DNA of 64,000 bases from Rhizobium sp. 2MFCol3.1 (GCF_000377565.1 NZ_KB898353.1:62001-126000); one strand, 5' to 3'. Shown: positions 48,162-58,494, counted from the stretch's first letter. Translations and numbers: made by a program. The notes: generated from the sequence alone by a model not told the origin.

Positions 48162-48929
48162 TCAGACGATCGAAAGGCTGAGGCGCGTTTCATTCCCGAG
48201 CACGATGTCGATCGGGCCGCGCGACGTCAGCTCGATCGCTCCGCAGAGCGTGCCCGTGGTGATCAGCGCGCCCTTCTTCAGCGACGTGTGCGGGCGCAGC
48301 TTGTCATTGGCGTAGGCCAGCAGCCATACCAGCACGTCGTCCTTCGGATGGCGCGCCAGGGCGTCATAGATCACCTGCTCGCCATGCGTCACCTTGAGCG
48401 TTGTGTTGCCAATGGTGTCGACGATGCTTTTCGGCAGTGTGGGACCCAGAACATAGCCCTTGTTGCCGATGCGTTCGGCCAGATAGAGCAGGAAGGACAC
48501 TTGTCCGCTTTCCACGATGCTGCTGGCCAGAAGCTCGGCGCCGAGATGGCATTCTGCGATCGCCGCGACGATCTCCTCGCGAGTGTAGTCACCGTTCTGA
48601 CGGACCGGGAGATCCTGTCCCAGGCGGACTGCCACTTCTGCCTCGAACTTCATGCCCGGACGCCAGGAAATCGATGCGCCGGAGACGGCCTCGAAATAGG
48701 GATGCAAGGGCGCGAGGACAGGCTCGCCCGACGGCGACATGGCCACCTTCCAGGCGTGCGTGGATATGCGCTCATCGGCGGCAAGAAAATTCTGCGCGTC
48801 CATCGCTTCGCGCAAAGTCGCGGGCAATACAAAGTCCGCCGTCGGTGCCTTTTCGCCTGCCTTTTCAAGGCCACTCAAACGCGCGGCCAGCGCCCGCGGA
48901 TCGAAACCCTCGCCGGATGAAACTGTCAT
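48162..48929 (-). CDS. 2-keto-4-pentenoate hydratase-like protein (FAH family)
   Basis: A 255-residue enzyme of the 2-oxopent-4-enoate hydratase / fumarylacetoacetase-like family. Segments GMKFEAEVAVRLGQDLPV (metal-ligand Glu residues), LASSIVESGQVSFLLYLAER and KKGALITTGTLCGAIEL fit the hydratase branch. The start has GAGGAAAG seven bases upstream. It lies alone between a secreted protein gene and rhaK, all in one direction, with about 85 bases to rhaK. It may act on keto-acid intermediates; no pathway partner is adjacent. Confidence 0.82.
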   Translation of the reverse strand: MTVSSGEGFDPRALAARLSGLEKAGEKAPTADFVLPATLREAMDAQNFLAADERISTHAWKVAMSPSGEPVLAPLHPYFEAVSGASISWRPGMKFEAEVAVRLGQDLPVRQNGDYTREEIVAAIAECHLGAELLASSIVESGQVSFLLYLAERIGNKGYVLGPTLPKSIVDTIGNTTLKVTHGEQVIYDALARHPKDDVLVWLLAYANDKLRPHTSLKKGALITTGTLCGAIELTSRGPIDIVLGNETRLSLSIV

Positions 48930-49014
48930 GTCGTGCTTTCCTCACCTGGTATGAAATGCGCCTCAACTCTACCGGCATTCATAGATGGCGCAAAGAGGCG
49001 ATCCGGAAAGAGTC

Positions 49015-50397
49015 TTATGCGAGCGCGGCGTACCAGCGCCGCCGATACTCAGGCAAGCGAAAGATCTCGCGCGGCGGAAAATGCTTCTTTTTACCTGTCA
49101 TCGGAGCAATTCCGGTGAGAAGTGCGGCACCTGCGCTCGTGCCCGTCGAGCCGGGAACGGCGATCACATCCCGGCCGGTGAGCGCCGCGACGACATCGAG
49201 ATAGGTCTCGTTCAGCGAAAACGGCCCCTCGATCACAACGGGCCCGCCGGCGCCGATCAAGCCCAGGCACGCCTCGGTCATCAGCGCCAGGTAGAGGCAG
49301 ACCGCCGCGTAACCTTCACCAGCGCTCGCCGCCTCCGCGTTGATCCAGCGTCGCTCCTTGCCCGGAAAAGGCCCCGACCCGGGCGCCACGTTCGGCAAGA
49401 GCATCATGCCATTCTCGATGACGCCAGGCATGGCCGCAACCGCGTCCTCGACCACCACAGGACCGATCTCGGCGGAAAGAATCTCGAACTCGCGCCCGCC
49501 CATGAACCGAGAGGACGGAACCGCACGCCCGTAGGCATCGACATTGGCAAGCGTATCGCGCTTCGGATCGAGATGGTCGAGATCGCCACCCACACCGAAG
49601 TTGACCACCCACGTACCCGTCGAGACGACCGCGAACGGGGCTTGCCGGCTGACCAGATGCGGTAGCAGCGAAGCGTTGGAATCGTGGATGCCGCAATAGA
49701 CGGGAACGGATTTGGAAAGCCCGATCTCCTCAGCGATTTTAGGCAGCACTGGTCCGAGCGCATCGAAAGCCGACCGGATCGGCGCCATCAGCGGTCTTAT
49801 ACCCAACGTGTCGACGAGACTGGAGTAGCTCGATGCGCGCGGGTTCCACAAATCCGTGTGGCAACCGAGCGACGTCACCTCGTTTACCGAAACACCTGTC
49901 AGCCGCGCCGCCCAATATTGAGCATAAGTGACAATCGTCGCGACGCCCGCGAATGCCTCTGGAAACACCGTCTGCTGATAATGCAGCTGCGCTCCGATGT
50001 TCAGTCCCATCGACTGGCGCGGCGAATAGGTCTCGTCGAATGACGGGCGCAGCGCCGTGTAGGCGTCGATAATCTCGCGTGGATACTCGTGCTCATAATC
50101 GAGCACCGGCATGGCGAGCGCCCCATCCGCAGCAAGCAAAGCGGCGCTGGCACCATGGGTCGTGATCGAGATCGCATCGAAGCCGGGCGAAACCGCAAAC
50201 CGCTTCAACGCATCGAGCGCGAAAGCCCACAGCGCGTCCACGTCATAATGCGGATAGGGATCCGACTTGATCACCACGTTCGGGGTCTTGACGACCGCGA
50301 CCTCGGCGCCGGTGGCGCTGTCGAGCACGACGACCTTGGCATTCGTCTTGCCGATATCGAGAACCGCGACGCGGGCGTAGCTCTGGCTTGATGTCAT
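49015..50397 (-). CDS. rhaK: L-rhamnose pathway FGGY kinase
   Basis: A 460-residue sugar kinase of the FGGY family. The N-terminal ATPase motif is [17 protein letters not shown]; later blocks are [14 protein letters not shown] and [15 protein letters not shown], and a C-terminal [20 protein letters not shown]. In the rhizobial rha system the kinase phosphorylates the sugar and is also needed for transport through the RhaSTPQ ABC system. It overlaps rhaU (ATGA) as the last gene of rhaRSTPQUK. Confidence 0.9.
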   Translation of the reverse strand: MTSSQSYARVAVLDIGKTNAKVVVLDSATGAEVAVVKTPNVVIKSDPYPHYDVDALWAFALDALKRFAVSPGFDAISITTHGASAALLAADGALAMPVLDYEHEYPREIIDAYTALRPSFDETYSPRQSMGLNIGAQLHYQQTVFPEAFAGVATIVTYAQYWAARLTGVSVNEVTSLGCHTDLWNPRASSYSSLVDTLGIRPLMAPIRSAFDALGPVLPKIAEEIGLSKSVPVYCGIHDSNASLLPHLVSRQAPFAVVSTGTWVVNFGVGGDLDHLDPKRDTLANVDAYGRAVPSSRFMGGREFEILSAEIGPVVVEDAVAAMPGVIENGMMLLPNVAPGSGPFPGKERRWINAEAASAGEGYAAVCLYLALMTEACLGLIGAGGPVVIEGPFSLNETYLDVVAALTGRDVIAVPGSTGTSAGAALLTGIAPMTGKKKHFPPREIFRLPEYRRRWYAALA

Positions 50398-50714
50398 GGC
50401 ATATGAAAGACGGTGACGAGGTCGGTCTGGACGGGCGAATTATCCGGATTTGTGACCATGATATCACGCATATGCGCCCACCAACGCTTCATCACCGGAT
50501 GCTCCGGCAGACTCGACAGTGTGTTGTCGCTTGTTCGTGTCAACACGCCGAACAGCGTATTCGTCTCGAGGTCGAGATGGATCGAGTAATCGCTGGCGCC
50601 GGATTGGTGCAGCAGCTCGACCAGTTCCGGCCAGATTTCGTCGTGGCGCTTGATGTACTCGACTTCCATGCCGGGATTGAGCGTCATCTTGAAGGCGTGT
50701 TTTTCCAGCGTCAT
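50394..50714 (-). CDS. rhaU: L-rhamnose mutarotase
   Basis: A 106-residue dimeric alpha/beta barrel-type enzyme that interconverts alpha- and beta-rhamnose. It has the family pattern [40 protein letters not shown] and [11 protein letters not shown]. Overlaps with rhaQ upstream and rhaK downstream (ATGA each side) point to coupled translation within the operon. Confidence 0.95.
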   Translation of the reverse strand: MTLEKHAFKMTLNPGMEVEYIKRHDEIWPELVELLHQSGASDYSIHLDLETNTLFGVLTRTSDNTLSSLPEHPVMKRWWAHMRDIMVTNPDNSPVQTDLVTVFHMP

Positions 50715-51724
50715 TTCGAACTCATGGCTTTGATGCGGCGAGCGATGATCGGGATCGCGATGGTGATGATCAGCAGCAGGCCGATGAAGATCGACATGAC
50801 GATGCCGGGAACGTTGAGCAGACCGAGGCCGAAGGTGACGAGACCCATGACAAAGGCCGCGATCACAACGCCGCCGATCTTGCCAGAACCGCCGAGGATC
50901 GAGACGCCGCCGAGAACCACCATAGTGACGACCTCAAGCTCCCAGCCCTGCGCGATTGACGGGCGCGTCGAGCCCAGCCGCGAGGTCAGGCAGACCGAGG
51001 CGATGCCGCTCATCACGCCCGTCAGCATGAAGAGAATGAACTTCACTCGCTCGACGGGGATGCCGGAGAAGCGCGCGGCGAAGTCGTTGTTGCCGATCGT
51101 GTAAACTTGGCGGCCGAAATTGGTGGCGTGCAGCAGGATGGCGAACAGGATCGCCAATACGATGAAGAGCACGAACTCGAAGGAGAAGACCCAGACGACG
51201 TATCCCTGGCCGAAGAAGGCGAAATCCTCGGGATAGTTGCCGTAGGCCTGATCGCCCAGCACGATGTAGGAGATGCCGCGAAACAGGCTCATCGTGCCGA
51301 TGGTGACGACGATGGAGGGAAGCTTCATCACCGATACGAGGAAACCGTTGAACATGCCGCAAAGCAGGCCAACGCCGACGCCGATGGCGACGAGGCCGGG
51401 CGCGCCGACACCAGCTTGAGCAGCAGCGCCCATGGCCGTCGAGGCCAGTGCGATGATGGCCGCGACCGAGAGATCGATCTCGCCGGATATGACGAGCAGC
51501 GCCATGGCAAACGCGATCATCGCCTTTTCGGTGAAGTTAAAGGTCGCGTCAGAGAGGTTCCAGGCATCCAGGAAGTAGGGTGACGCCAGCGAATTGAAGA
51601 TGAAGATCACGACGGCGACGCCGAAGAGCAGCACTTCCCAGCTGGACATGATCCGCTTGAATGGCGTTCCCAGGCGATCCGGGATGACGCGCTTTTCGGC
51701 GAGTGTGGAAACGACGGTGCTCAT
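50711..51724 (-). CDS. rhaQ: L-rhamnose ABC transporter permease
   Basis: A 337-residue inner-membrane permease of the RbsC class with eight to ten hydrophobic segments, for example [20 protein letters not shown] and [20 protein letters not shown], then [20 protein letters not shown]. It is the second of two permeases between rhaT and rhaU, so it is rhaQ by the rhizobial order. It overlaps rhaP and rhaU by four bases each. Confidence 0.93.
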   Translation of the reverse strand: MSTVVSTLAEKRVIPDRLGTPFKRIMSSWEVLLFGVAVVIFIFNSLASPYFLDAWNLSDATFNFTEKAMIAFAMALLVISGEIDLSVAAIIALASTAMGAAAQAGVGAPGLVAIGVGVGLLCGMFNGFLVSVMKLPSIVVTIGTMSLFRGISYIVLGDQAYGNYPEDFAFFGQGYVVWVFSFEFVLFIVLAILFAILLHATNFGRQVYTIGNNDFAARFSGIPVERVKFILFMLTGVMSGIASVCLTSRLGSTRPSIAQGWELEVVTMVVLGGVSILGGSGKIGGVVIAAFVMGLVTFGLGLLNVPGIVMSIFIGLLLIITIAIPIIARRIKAMSSK

Positions 51725-52722
51725 GCTGCCACCTCTGCTGGGGTCTCTGCCGCGGCCTTGTCGCGCAGGATGATGCGGCCACGATTGCGCTCGCGCCTTG
51801 CGTTGAAGACGACGGCGAGAATGATGACGGTGCCGGAGATCGCCATCTGCGTGAAGGGCGAGATGCCGATGACGGGAAGCGCGTTCTTGATGACGCCGAG
51901 GAAGAGCGCGCCAAGCACGGTGCCGAGCACCGATCCGACGCCGCCTGCGATCGATATGCCACCGATGACGCAGGCAGCCACGCTATCGAGTTCGAAACCG
52001 TTGGCGATATCGACATAGGCGACCGCGTAACGCGAGACCCAGAGGTAGCTCGCAAGGCCGGCGAGCGCGCCCGACAGAACGAAGGCCAGGAACTTCGTCC
52101 AGCCGACATCGATGCCGGCATAGACCGCCGCTGTCGGATTGCCGCCGGCGGCATAGGTGGAGCGGCCGAACTGGGTGTATTTCAGCACGACATAGATCAG
52201 CGCGACGATGATGATCGCAGCCCAGCTGAGCACCGGCATGCCGAGAACGAGGGTGCGGGGAACGTTGAGGAAGGTCGGCGTCATCTGATGCGCGTTGACC
52301 CACTCACCGCCCGAGAGCACGAAGGCCATACCGCGATAGATGGTGAGCGTGCCAAGCGTCACGACGATCGGCGGGATCTCGAGCGCCCAGACGAGGAAGC
52401 CATTGATAGCGCCGAGGCAGGCACCAATCAGGACCGCAGCGAGGATCAGGACGAGCAGCGGCAGATCCGGATGCGCGGCATTCAGCATCGCGATCGCCAT
52501 GCCTGTGAAGGCGAGATTGGCGGCAACCGACAGGTCGATCGACTTCGTCAGGATGACGGTCATCTGCGCCAGCGCCAGGATGATCAGGATCGACGTGTCG
52601 TTGAAGATGCCGGCGAGGTTTCCAGGTGTGGCAAAGCCGTCAGCGCGGGTCGAAAAGGCGGCGATCATCACCGCGATGATGATGAAGAGCAGCGTTTCGC
52701 GTTTTCTCAAGAGTCTGGACAT
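51721..52722 (-). CDS. rhaP: L-rhamnose ABC transporter permease
   Basis: A 333-residue RbsC-type permease. Family segments are LALAQMTVILTKSIDLSVAA, PPIVVTLGTLTIYRGMAFVL and CVIGGISIAGGVGSVLGTVL. It forms the membrane channel with RhaQ. The ATG is ten bases downstream of the rhaT stop, and its stop overlaps rhaQ (ATGA). Confidence 0.93.
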   Translation of the reverse strand: MSRLLRKRETLLFIIIAVMIAAFSTRADGFATPGNLAGIFNDTSILIILALAQMTVILTKSIDLSVAANLAFTGMAIAMLNAAHPDLPLLVLILAAVLIGACLGAINGFLVWALEIPPIVVTLGTLTIYRGMAFVLSGGEWVNAHQMTPTFLNVPRTLVLGMPVLSWAAIIIVALIYVVLKYTQFGRSTYAAGGNPTAAVYAGIDVGWTKFLAFVLSGALAGLASYLWVSRYAVAYVDIANGFELDSVAACVIGGISIAGGVGSVLGTVLGALFLGVIKNALPVIGISPFTQMAISGTVIILAVVFNARRERNRGRIILRDKAAAETPAEVAA

Positions 52723-52732
52723 GCTGGTTACC

Positions 52733-54268
52733 TCAAGCGTTACCGGTGGCGGCGCGCACCAGCGTTTCCGGCGTCAGGTCCTTGCGCTCGAAGAGGCCGG
52801 CCGACAGCCCTTCCTTCATGACAAGCACCCGATCGGACATTCCGATGATCTCCGGCAGTTCAGACGAGATCATGATGATGGAGAGGCCCTCGGCGGCGAG
52901 CTCGCTGATGAAGCCGTGAACGGCGGCCTTCGAGCCGATATCGATGCCCTTGGTCGGTTCGTCGAGAATGATGACCTTGGGCATGGTCGCCAGCCACTTG
53001 CCGATGACCACCTTCTGCTGGTTGCCGCCCGACAGCGTTCCGACTGGAACCGAAAGTGCCGCCGCGCGCAGATCCAGTCGCTCGGCATATTTGCGCGCCA
53101 GCGCGAACTCATTGGCCACCTTCAGGAAGCCCTTGCGTGAGGTGCGCCCGAGCGATGGCAGCGTCATGTTCTGGTAGATCGGCATCGGCAACGCCACGCC
53201 GTGGCGGCCGCGCTCTTCCGGCACGTAGACGATGCCGGCCCTGATGGCGTCGAGCGGCGAATTGATGCTGATCTCCCGGCCATCAAGCGTGAGCTTGCCC
53301 GACAGCGGCTTGGTGATGCCGAACAGGGACTGACAGAGCTCGGAGCGGCCGGCGCCGATCAGGCCGTAAATGCCGAGAATTTCGCCCTTTCGCAGCGTCA
53401 GCGAGATATCGCGGAATTCGGTCTGGTGACAGTATTTATCAACCTGCAGCACCGGTCCGCCGATCGCGACGTCGATCTTCGGGAATGCGTTCTCCACATC
53501 GCGGCCGACCATCATGCGAACGATTTCGTCCTGGGGTGTGGCTTTCAGATTGCCGTGGCCCACGGCGCGCCCGTCGCGGAAGACGGCGAAGTTATCGGCG
53601 ATCTCGTAGAGCTCGTCGAACTTGTGGCTGATGAAGAGAATCGCCTTGCCCTGAGCCTTCAGGCCTTCGACGATGCGGAAGAGATCGTCGATCTCCTTGC
53701 GCGACAGGGCAGCGGTCGGCTCGTCCATGATGACGATGCGGGCCTCGATCGACAGTGCGCGGGAAATCGCCACGAGGTGGCGCTGCGCGATCGAGAGGTC
53801 CTTCAGGCGGATCGTCGGATCGATATTGCTTTCAAGCGAGGTGAGCAGCGCCTTGGCGCGGCTGTTCATCAGCTTCCAGTCGATGGTGCGGAAGCGCGTG
53901 CGCGGCGCATGGCCGAGGAAGATGTTTTCGGCAACCGTCAGTTCGTCGAAGAGCACGGTTTCCTGATGGATCGCGGTGACGCCGGCATCGATCGCTGCCT
54001 GCGCATTGGCAAATGTCGTCGGCTTACCATCGACGAGGATTTCGCCTTCGTTCGGGCGGTAGATACCGGTCAGGATCTTGACGAGGGTCGACTTGCCAGC
54101 GCCGTTTTCGCCGATCAGCGCGGTGACCTTGCCGGGATAGAGCGCGATGCTGACGTTATCGAGCGCCTTCACGCCAGGGAAGATCTGCGAGATGCCGCGC
54201 ATCTCGAGAATTGCGGGTACGTCGTTTGTCGCGACGCTTGCAACAGGGTGTTGAAGGGCGTTGTTCAT
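52733..54268 (-). CDS. rhaT: L-rhamnose ABC transporter ATPase
   Basis: A 511-residue double ATPase of the RbsA class. The first domain has Walker A GENGAGKSTLVKIL and Walker B VIMDEPTAALSR. The second has a degenerate Walker A (YGLIGAGRSELCQSL), signature LSGGNQQKVVIGKWL and Walker B IILDEPTKGIDIG. This asymmetry is normal for the class. It follows rhaS after about 70 bases that contain a strong hairpin and precedes rhaP. In Rhizobium its activity depends on RhaK. Confidence 0.94.
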   Translation of the reverse strand: MNNALQHPVASVATNDVPAILEMRGISQIFPGVKALDNVSIALYPGKVTALIGENGAGKSTLVKILTGIYRPNEGEILVDGKPTTFANAQAAIDAGVTAIHQETVLFDELTVAENIFLGHAPRTRFRTIDWKLMNSRAKALLTSLESNIDPTIRLKDLSIAQRHLVAISRALSIEARIVIMDEPTAALSRKEIDDLFRIVEGLKAQGKAILFISHKFDELYEIADNFAVFRDGRAVGHGNLKATPQDEIVRMMVGRDVENAFPKIDVAIGGPVLQVDKYCHQTEFRDISLTLRKGEILGIYGLIGAGRSELCQSLFGITKPLSGKLTLDGREISINSPLDAIRAGIVYVPEERGRHGVALPMPIYQNMTLPSLGRTSRKGFLKVANEFALARKYAERLDLRAAALSVPVGTLSGGNQQKVVIGKWLATMPKVIILDEPTKGIDIGSKAAVHGFISELAAEGLSIIMISSELPEIIGMSDRVLVMKEGLSAGLFERKDLTPETLVRAATGNA

Positions 54269-54297
54269 CAGCGCTTACCAGTGTTCATTGGGAAGGG

Positions 54298-54318
54298 CCC
54301 GGCGGCAGTGCCGCCGGG
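54298..54318 (-). promoter_or_regulatory. Intercistronic hairpin between rhaS and rhaT
   Basis: Perfect stem CCCGGCGGC / GCCGCCGGG with a 3-base loop (54298-54318). In the reading direction it is followed by CCCTTCC, not a T-run, so it is unlikely to terminate fully. It probably stabilises the rhaS message and sets a high binding-protein to transporter ratio. Confidence 0.6.
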
Positions 54319-54339
54319 TTTTGTCTGTCCACGAAAGGC

Positions 54340-55335
54340 TTAGAAAACCTTCGAGAACTGGTCGATGTTCGACGCATTGTAGATGAACGGGTCGGCCATC
54401 GCGGCTTCGCCCTTGTCGTCTACCTTGATCTTGCCCATGCGGCCGGCTTCGATTTCGGTGCCCGGTGCGCCGGTCGCGTCACCCTTTACGAGGTGATAGG
54501 CGATCTGCGTTGCGGAGTAGCCGAGGTCGATCGGGTTCCAGATCGCGAATTCCTTCGTAGCACCCGACTTGATCGCACCGGCCATTTCGGACGGCAGGCC
54601 GAGACCCGTGACGTAGACCTTGCCGACGAGACCCTTGTCTTCGACGACCTTGGAAGCGGCCAGAACGCCGACTGTCGTCGGAGCGACGATGACCTTGACG
54701 TTCGGGTTGGACTTCAGGAGGCCTTCAGCTTCACGGTAGGACTTGTCGGAGAGGTCGTCGCCGTAAACGGTGGTGACGAGGTTCATGCCGGCGAAGTCCT
54801 TGAGCTGCTTCTTCATCTCACCGATCCAGATGTTCTGGTTCGTGGACGTCGTGGTTGCGGACAGGATCGCGAAGTCACCCTTGCCGCCTTCCAGATGATC
54901 CTTGACGAGCGTCAGGCACATCTTGCCGATCAGTTCGTTGGACGATGGGTTCAGCTGCAGGATGCGGCCGTCCTTGTTGACGCCGGAATCCCAGGAGATG
55001 ACCTTGATGCCGCGCTGCTTGGCCTTCTTCAGGGCCGGGATGACAGCGTCAGGATCGTTGGCTGAGATCGCGATGGCGTCAACGCCCTGTGCGATCAGCG
55101 AGTTGATGACTTCGATCTGGCCTTCGGCCGTCGTCGAGGTCGGGCCGGTGTAGATGACTTCCACGCCGCCGAGTTCCTTGGCTGCTTCCTGGGCGCCCTT
55201 GTTGGCGGCTTCAAAGAAGCCGTTGCCGAGCGACTTGACCACGAGGCCGATCTTGATGTCCTTGGCGCTTGCAGCACCTGCCATCAATGCGACGGCAAAG
55301 GCGACGCCCACCGCCAGTGTCTTTGCGAGTTTCAT
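54340..55335 (-). CDS. rhaS: L-rhamnose-binding periplasmic protein
   Basis: A 331-residue periplasmic binding protein of the RbsB class. Signal peptide (LAVGVAFAVALMAGAASA) then KDIKIGLVVKSLGNGFFEAA, VDAIAISANDPDAVIPALKK and VISWDSGVNKDGR are typical of the first and second lobes. It captures L-rhamnose for RhaTPQ. It starts 50 bases after rhaR in the same direction, with GGGAGGAAG before the ATG. Confidence 0.94.
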   Translation of the reverse strand: MKLAKTLAVGVAFAVALMAGAASAKDIKIGLVVKSLGNGFFEAANKGAQEAAKELGGVEVIYTGPTSTTAEGQIEVINSLIAQGVDAIAISANDPDAVIPALKKAKQRGIKVISWDSGVNKDGRILQLNPSSNELIGKMCLTLVKDHLEGGKGDFAILSATTTSTNQNIWIGEMKKQLKDFAGMNLVTTVYGDDLSDKSYREAEGLLKSNPNVKVIVAPTTVGVLAASKVVEDKGLVGKVYVTGLGLPSEMAGAIKSGATKEFAIWNPIDLGYSATQIAYHLVKGDATGAPGTEIEAGRMGKIKVDDKGEAAMADPFIYNASNIDQFSKVF

Positions 55336-55385
55336 GCTTTCTTCCTCCCACGTTGATTGACTTGACTACATCCTGCCGGCGCCGT

Positions 55386-56195
55386 TCAGGCGACCGACGA
55401 GGAATCCTCCCTTGCCTGCGAGACCATGCTCGCAACGACGAGCTTGACGCCCGCATCCTCGATCATCCGCACCGCCTCGTCGGAGACCCCCTCGTCCGTG
55501 ATCACCGTCGTGACGCGATCGAGCCCACACAAAATGAGACTCGAGCGGCGATGAAACTTGCTGGAATCGACCATGACGATCAGCTCGTCGGCCTGATGCA
55601 TCAGCTTCTGCTCGCTCTGGATGATCTGCGCATCCGCTTCCATGATGCCGAGCGGACCGACGCCCTGCGCACCGATGAAGAAGCGCCGCGCATAGAAATT
55701 GCGGATGGCGTCATTGTCGAACGGCGACAGGATGAGGCTCTGCTCGCGATAGATCACGCCACCCGGAACCGTCACCGTGTTCTTCGAGTGCTTGACCAGA
55801 TGCTCGGCGATCGCGAAGGAATTGGTCATCACCTGCATGCGATGCGCCGCCATGAAATGCACCATCTGGAAGGTGGTCGTTCCACCATTGATGATGATGG
55901 CATCGCCAGGATCGCAGAGATCGACAGCCGCGCGCGCAATTGCGCGCTTTTTATCGGAATTGACTGATTCTGAAACCCTGAAAGGCCTCCCGGCGAGATT
56001 GCCGAGCTGCGGCGGATGCACGGCTTCCGCCCCGCCGCGCACGCGCCGGATCTTTCCCTGCACGTGAAGCGCTGCGATATCGCGCCGGATCGTCGCCTCG
56101 GAAGCCTCGGTCAGCTCGGAAATATCCTGAACCGTCACGACCGACTTTTCCTGTACGGCGCTCAATATGATGCGATGGCGTTCGCGTTCGTGCAT
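55386..56195 (-). CDS. rhaR: DeoR-family regulator of rhamnose genes
   Basis: A 269-residue repressor from the ATG at 56195. AGGAGGAAC sits just before it; an ATG at 56210 would place this ribosome site inside the gene. The DeoR helix-turn-helix (VTVQDISELTEASEATIRRD) and the DeoRC sensor domain (DAIIINGGTTTFQMVHFMAA, then RRFFIGAQGVGPLGIMEADA) are clear. It is the first gene of rhaRSTPQUK, divergent from rhaDI. It likely binds the repeats near 56282-56301 and is relieved by a rhamnose intermediate. Confidence 0.93.
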   Translation of the reverse strand: MHERERHRIILSAVQEKSVVTVQDISELTEASEATIRRDIAALHVQGKIRRVRGGAEAVHPPQLGNLAGRPFRVSESVNSDKKRAIARAAVDLCDPGDAIIINGGTTTFQMVHFMAAHRMQVMTNSFAIAEHLVKHSKNTVTVPGGVIYREQSLILSPFDNDAIRNFYARRFFIGAQGVGPLGIMEADAQIIQSEQKLMHQADELIVMVDSSKFHRRSSLILCGLDRVTTVITDEGVSDEAVRMIEDAGVKLVVASMVSQAREDSSSVA

Positions 56196-56281
56196 GGGTT
56201 CCTCCTGCATCGTTTATTTCGCAGTTGTGACTATGTGTCAATCATAAGCGATCACATTTTTCCATATTGCGTTGCAACATA

Positions 56282-56308
56282 ATCGTTTTTGATCGTTTTC
56301 GATTGACA
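56282..56308 (+). promoter_or_regulatory. Probable RhaR operator and rhaD promoter element
   Basis: Tandem 10-base repeats ATCGTTTTTG and ATCGTTTTCG (56282-56301), one helical turn apart, directly followed by TTGACA (56303-56308), a perfect -35 for rhaD. The -10 is weak. A 13-of-15 match to the same core lies upstream of the SMP-30 gene (61176-61190). DeoR-family proteins bind such direct repeats; binding here is inferred. Confidence 0.6.
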
Positions 56309-56394
56309 GCGCCGCTTTTGATGAGCGATACCGTCACCGCAAAGGGCGTATTACTCATTTTCGCGTCCTGAAGAATTCTACATGGGAGGATGAC

Positions 56395-58491
56395 ATGGCG
56401 GCAACCGTCCGGCTTCTGGATAACCGTTGGGATGACTCGTACGCTGCAGGGCTGGATGAGCCTGGAAAGCTGCTCTATCGCTCGAACCTGCTGGGTGCCG
56501 ACAAGCGCATCACCAACTATGGCGGCGGCAATACATCGGCCAAGGTCATGGAAACGGACCCGCTCACCGGCGAAAAGGTCAAGGTTCTCTGGGTCAAGGG
56601 TTCAGGCGGCGACGTCGGCACCATCAAGCTCGACGGCTTCGCCACTCTCTATCAGGACAAGCTGGATTCGCTGAAGGGCATCTACAAGGGCGTTGAAGAC
56701 GAAGACCGCATGGTCGGCTTCCTTCCGCATTGCACCTACAATCTCAACAGCCGCGCCGCTTCGATCGACACGCCGCTGCATGGTTTCGTGCCCTTCACGC
56801 ATGTCGACCACATGCATCCCGACGCGATCATCGCGATCGCTGCTTCGAAGAACTCCAGGGAACTGACACAGCAGATCTTCGGCGCTGACATCGGTTGGCT
56901 GCCCTGGCGCCGCCCGGGCTTCCAGCTCGGCCTCGACCTTGAAGCCTTCGTCAAGGCGAACCCGAATTCCAAGGGCGTCGTCCTCGAAAGCCATGGTCTC
57001 TTCACCTGGGCCAACGATGCCAAGGCCTGCTACGAGCTGACGCTTGAGATCATCAACAAGGCGATCGTCTGGTTTGCCGAAAAGACCGAAGGCAAGACAA
57101 TCTTCGGTGGCGCGGCCACGCAGAGCTTGGCCGCCGAACAGCGCCGCGCCATCGCCGCCCGCCTGATGCCCGAAATCCGTGGTCGCATCGGCAAGGCAGA
57201 GCGCAAGCTCGGCCACTTCGACGATCAGGACGCCGTCCTCGAATTCGTCAACTCGAAGAACTTGGCACCGCTCGGCGCGCTCGGCACCAGCTGCCCCGAC
57301 CACTTCCTGCGCACCAAGATCCGCCCGCTGATCGTCGATTTCGACCCGGCAAAGCCCGATGTCGATGCGATCGTTGCCGGCCTCGACAAGGCGCTGGAAG
57401 ATTACCGCGCCGACTACGCGCGCTATTACAACGACTGCAAGCATGACAATTCGCCCGCCATGCGCGATGCGAACCCGGTCATCTTCCTCGTTCCCGGGGT
57501 CGGCATGCTGTCCTTTGCCCGCGACAAGGCAACGGCGCGTATCGCCAGCGAGTTCTATGTCAACGCCATCAACGTCATGCGCGGCGCGTCGACCGTTTCG
57601 GAATATCAGGGCCTGCCTGAGCAGGAAGCCTTCGATATCGAATACTGGCTGCTCGAGGAAGCCAAGCTTCAGCGTATGCCGAAGCCGAAGAGCCTCGCCG
57701 GCAAGGTTGCCTTCGTCACCGGCGGTGCCGGCGGCATCGGCCGTGCGACGGCGGCCCGGTTGATCGGCGAAGGTGCCTGCGTGGTTCTGGCCGATATCGA
57801 CCAGGAAGCGCTCGACAGCACCAAGGCCGATTTCGCCAAGCAGTTCGGCGCCGATGCAGTTCGCGGCGTCAAGCTTGACGTGACCAAGGAAGACGGCGTG
57901 ATCTCGTCCTTCGCGGAATCCTGCGTCGAATTCGGCGGCGTCGATATCCTCGTCTCGAACGCAGGTATCGCCTCGTCCGCGCCGATCGAAAGCACCGAGC
58001 TTTCGATGTGGAACAAGAACATCGACATTCTGGCGACCGGTTACTTCCTGGTTTCGCGCGAAGCCTTCCGCCTGTTCCGCAAGCAGAACCTCGGCGGCAA
58101 CGTCGTGTTCGTCGCCTCCAAGAACGGCCTGGCATCGTCTCCAAACGCTGCCGCCTATTGCACGGCCAAGGCCGCCGAAATCCATCTCGCCCGTTGCCTG
58201 GCGCTTGAGGGCGCGGAAGCCGGCATTCGGGTCAACACCGTCAACCCGGATGCGGTCCTCCGTGGATCGAAAATCTGGAACGGCGAGTGGCGCGAGCAGC
58301 GTGCGGCATCGTCGAAGATCGAGATCAACGAACTGGAGGAGCACTACCGCAAACGCTCCATGCTGAAGCTCAACGTATTCCCTGAGGACATCGCCGAAGC
58401 GATCTACTTCCTGGCGTCCGATTTCTCTGCAAAGTCTACCGGCAACATCATCAACGTCGATGCCGGCAACGCGCAGAGCTTCCCGCGCTGA
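56395..58491 (+). CDS. rhaD: Bifunctional rhamnulose-1-phosphate aldolase / alcohol dehydrogenase
   Basis: A 698-residue fusion. Residues 1 to about 430 form a class II aldolase (fuculose-type), with GGGNTSAKVME, FTHVDHMHPDAI (zinc His) and VLESHGLFTW. Residues about 440-698 are a short-chain dehydrogenase: VAFVTGGAGGIGRATAARLI, NAG in VSNAGIASS and the catalytic YCTAKAAE. It cleaves rhamnulose-1-phosphate and reduces or oxidises the lactaldehyde product. GGGAGGATG precedes the ATG. It is followed by an antisense small gene and then rhaI. Confidence 0.95.
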   Translation: MAATVRLLDNRWDDSYAAGLDEPGKLLYRSNLLGADKRITNYGGGNTSAKVMETDPLTGEKVKVLWVKGSGGDVGTIKLDGFATLYQDKLDSLKGIYKGVEDEDRMVGFLPHCTYNLNSRAASIDTPLHGFVPFTHVDHMHPDAIIAIAASKNSRELTQQIFGADIGWLPWRRPGFQLGLDLEAFVKANPNSKGVVLESHGLFTWANDAKACYELTLEIINKAIVWFAEKTEGKTIFGGAATQSLAAEQRRAIAARLMPEIRGRIGKAERKLGHFDDQDAVLEFVNSKNLAPLGALGTSCPDHFLRTKIRPLIVDFDPAKPDVDAIVAGLDKALEDYRADYARYYNDCKHDNSPAMRDANPVIFLVPGVGMLSFARDKATARIASEFYVNAINVMRGASTVSEYQGLPEQEAFDIEYWLLEEAKLQRMPKPKSLAGKVAFVTGGAGGIGRATAARLIGEGACVVLADIDQEALDSTKADFAKQFGADAVRGVKLDVTKEDGVISSFAESCVEFGGVDILVSNAGIASSAPIESTELSMWNKNIDILATGYFLVSREAFRLFRKQNLGGNVVFVASKNGLASSPNAAAYCTAKAAEIHLARCLALEGAEAGIRVNTVNPDAVLRGSKIWNGEWREQRAASSKIEINELEEHYRKRSMLKLNVFPEDIAEAIYFLASDFSAKSTGNIINVDAGNAQSFPR

Positions 58492-58494
58492 CCG

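Noticed and set aside
47555-48193. Longer start (48193) for the secreted hypothetical protein.
   Set aside because: It would run into the end of the hydratase gene and hide the signal peptide; the ATG at 48058 has a strong ribosome site.
56602-58344. Open frame of 580 codons opposite rhaD.
   Set aside because: A shadow of the real rhaD gene; no ribosome site and low-complexity composition.
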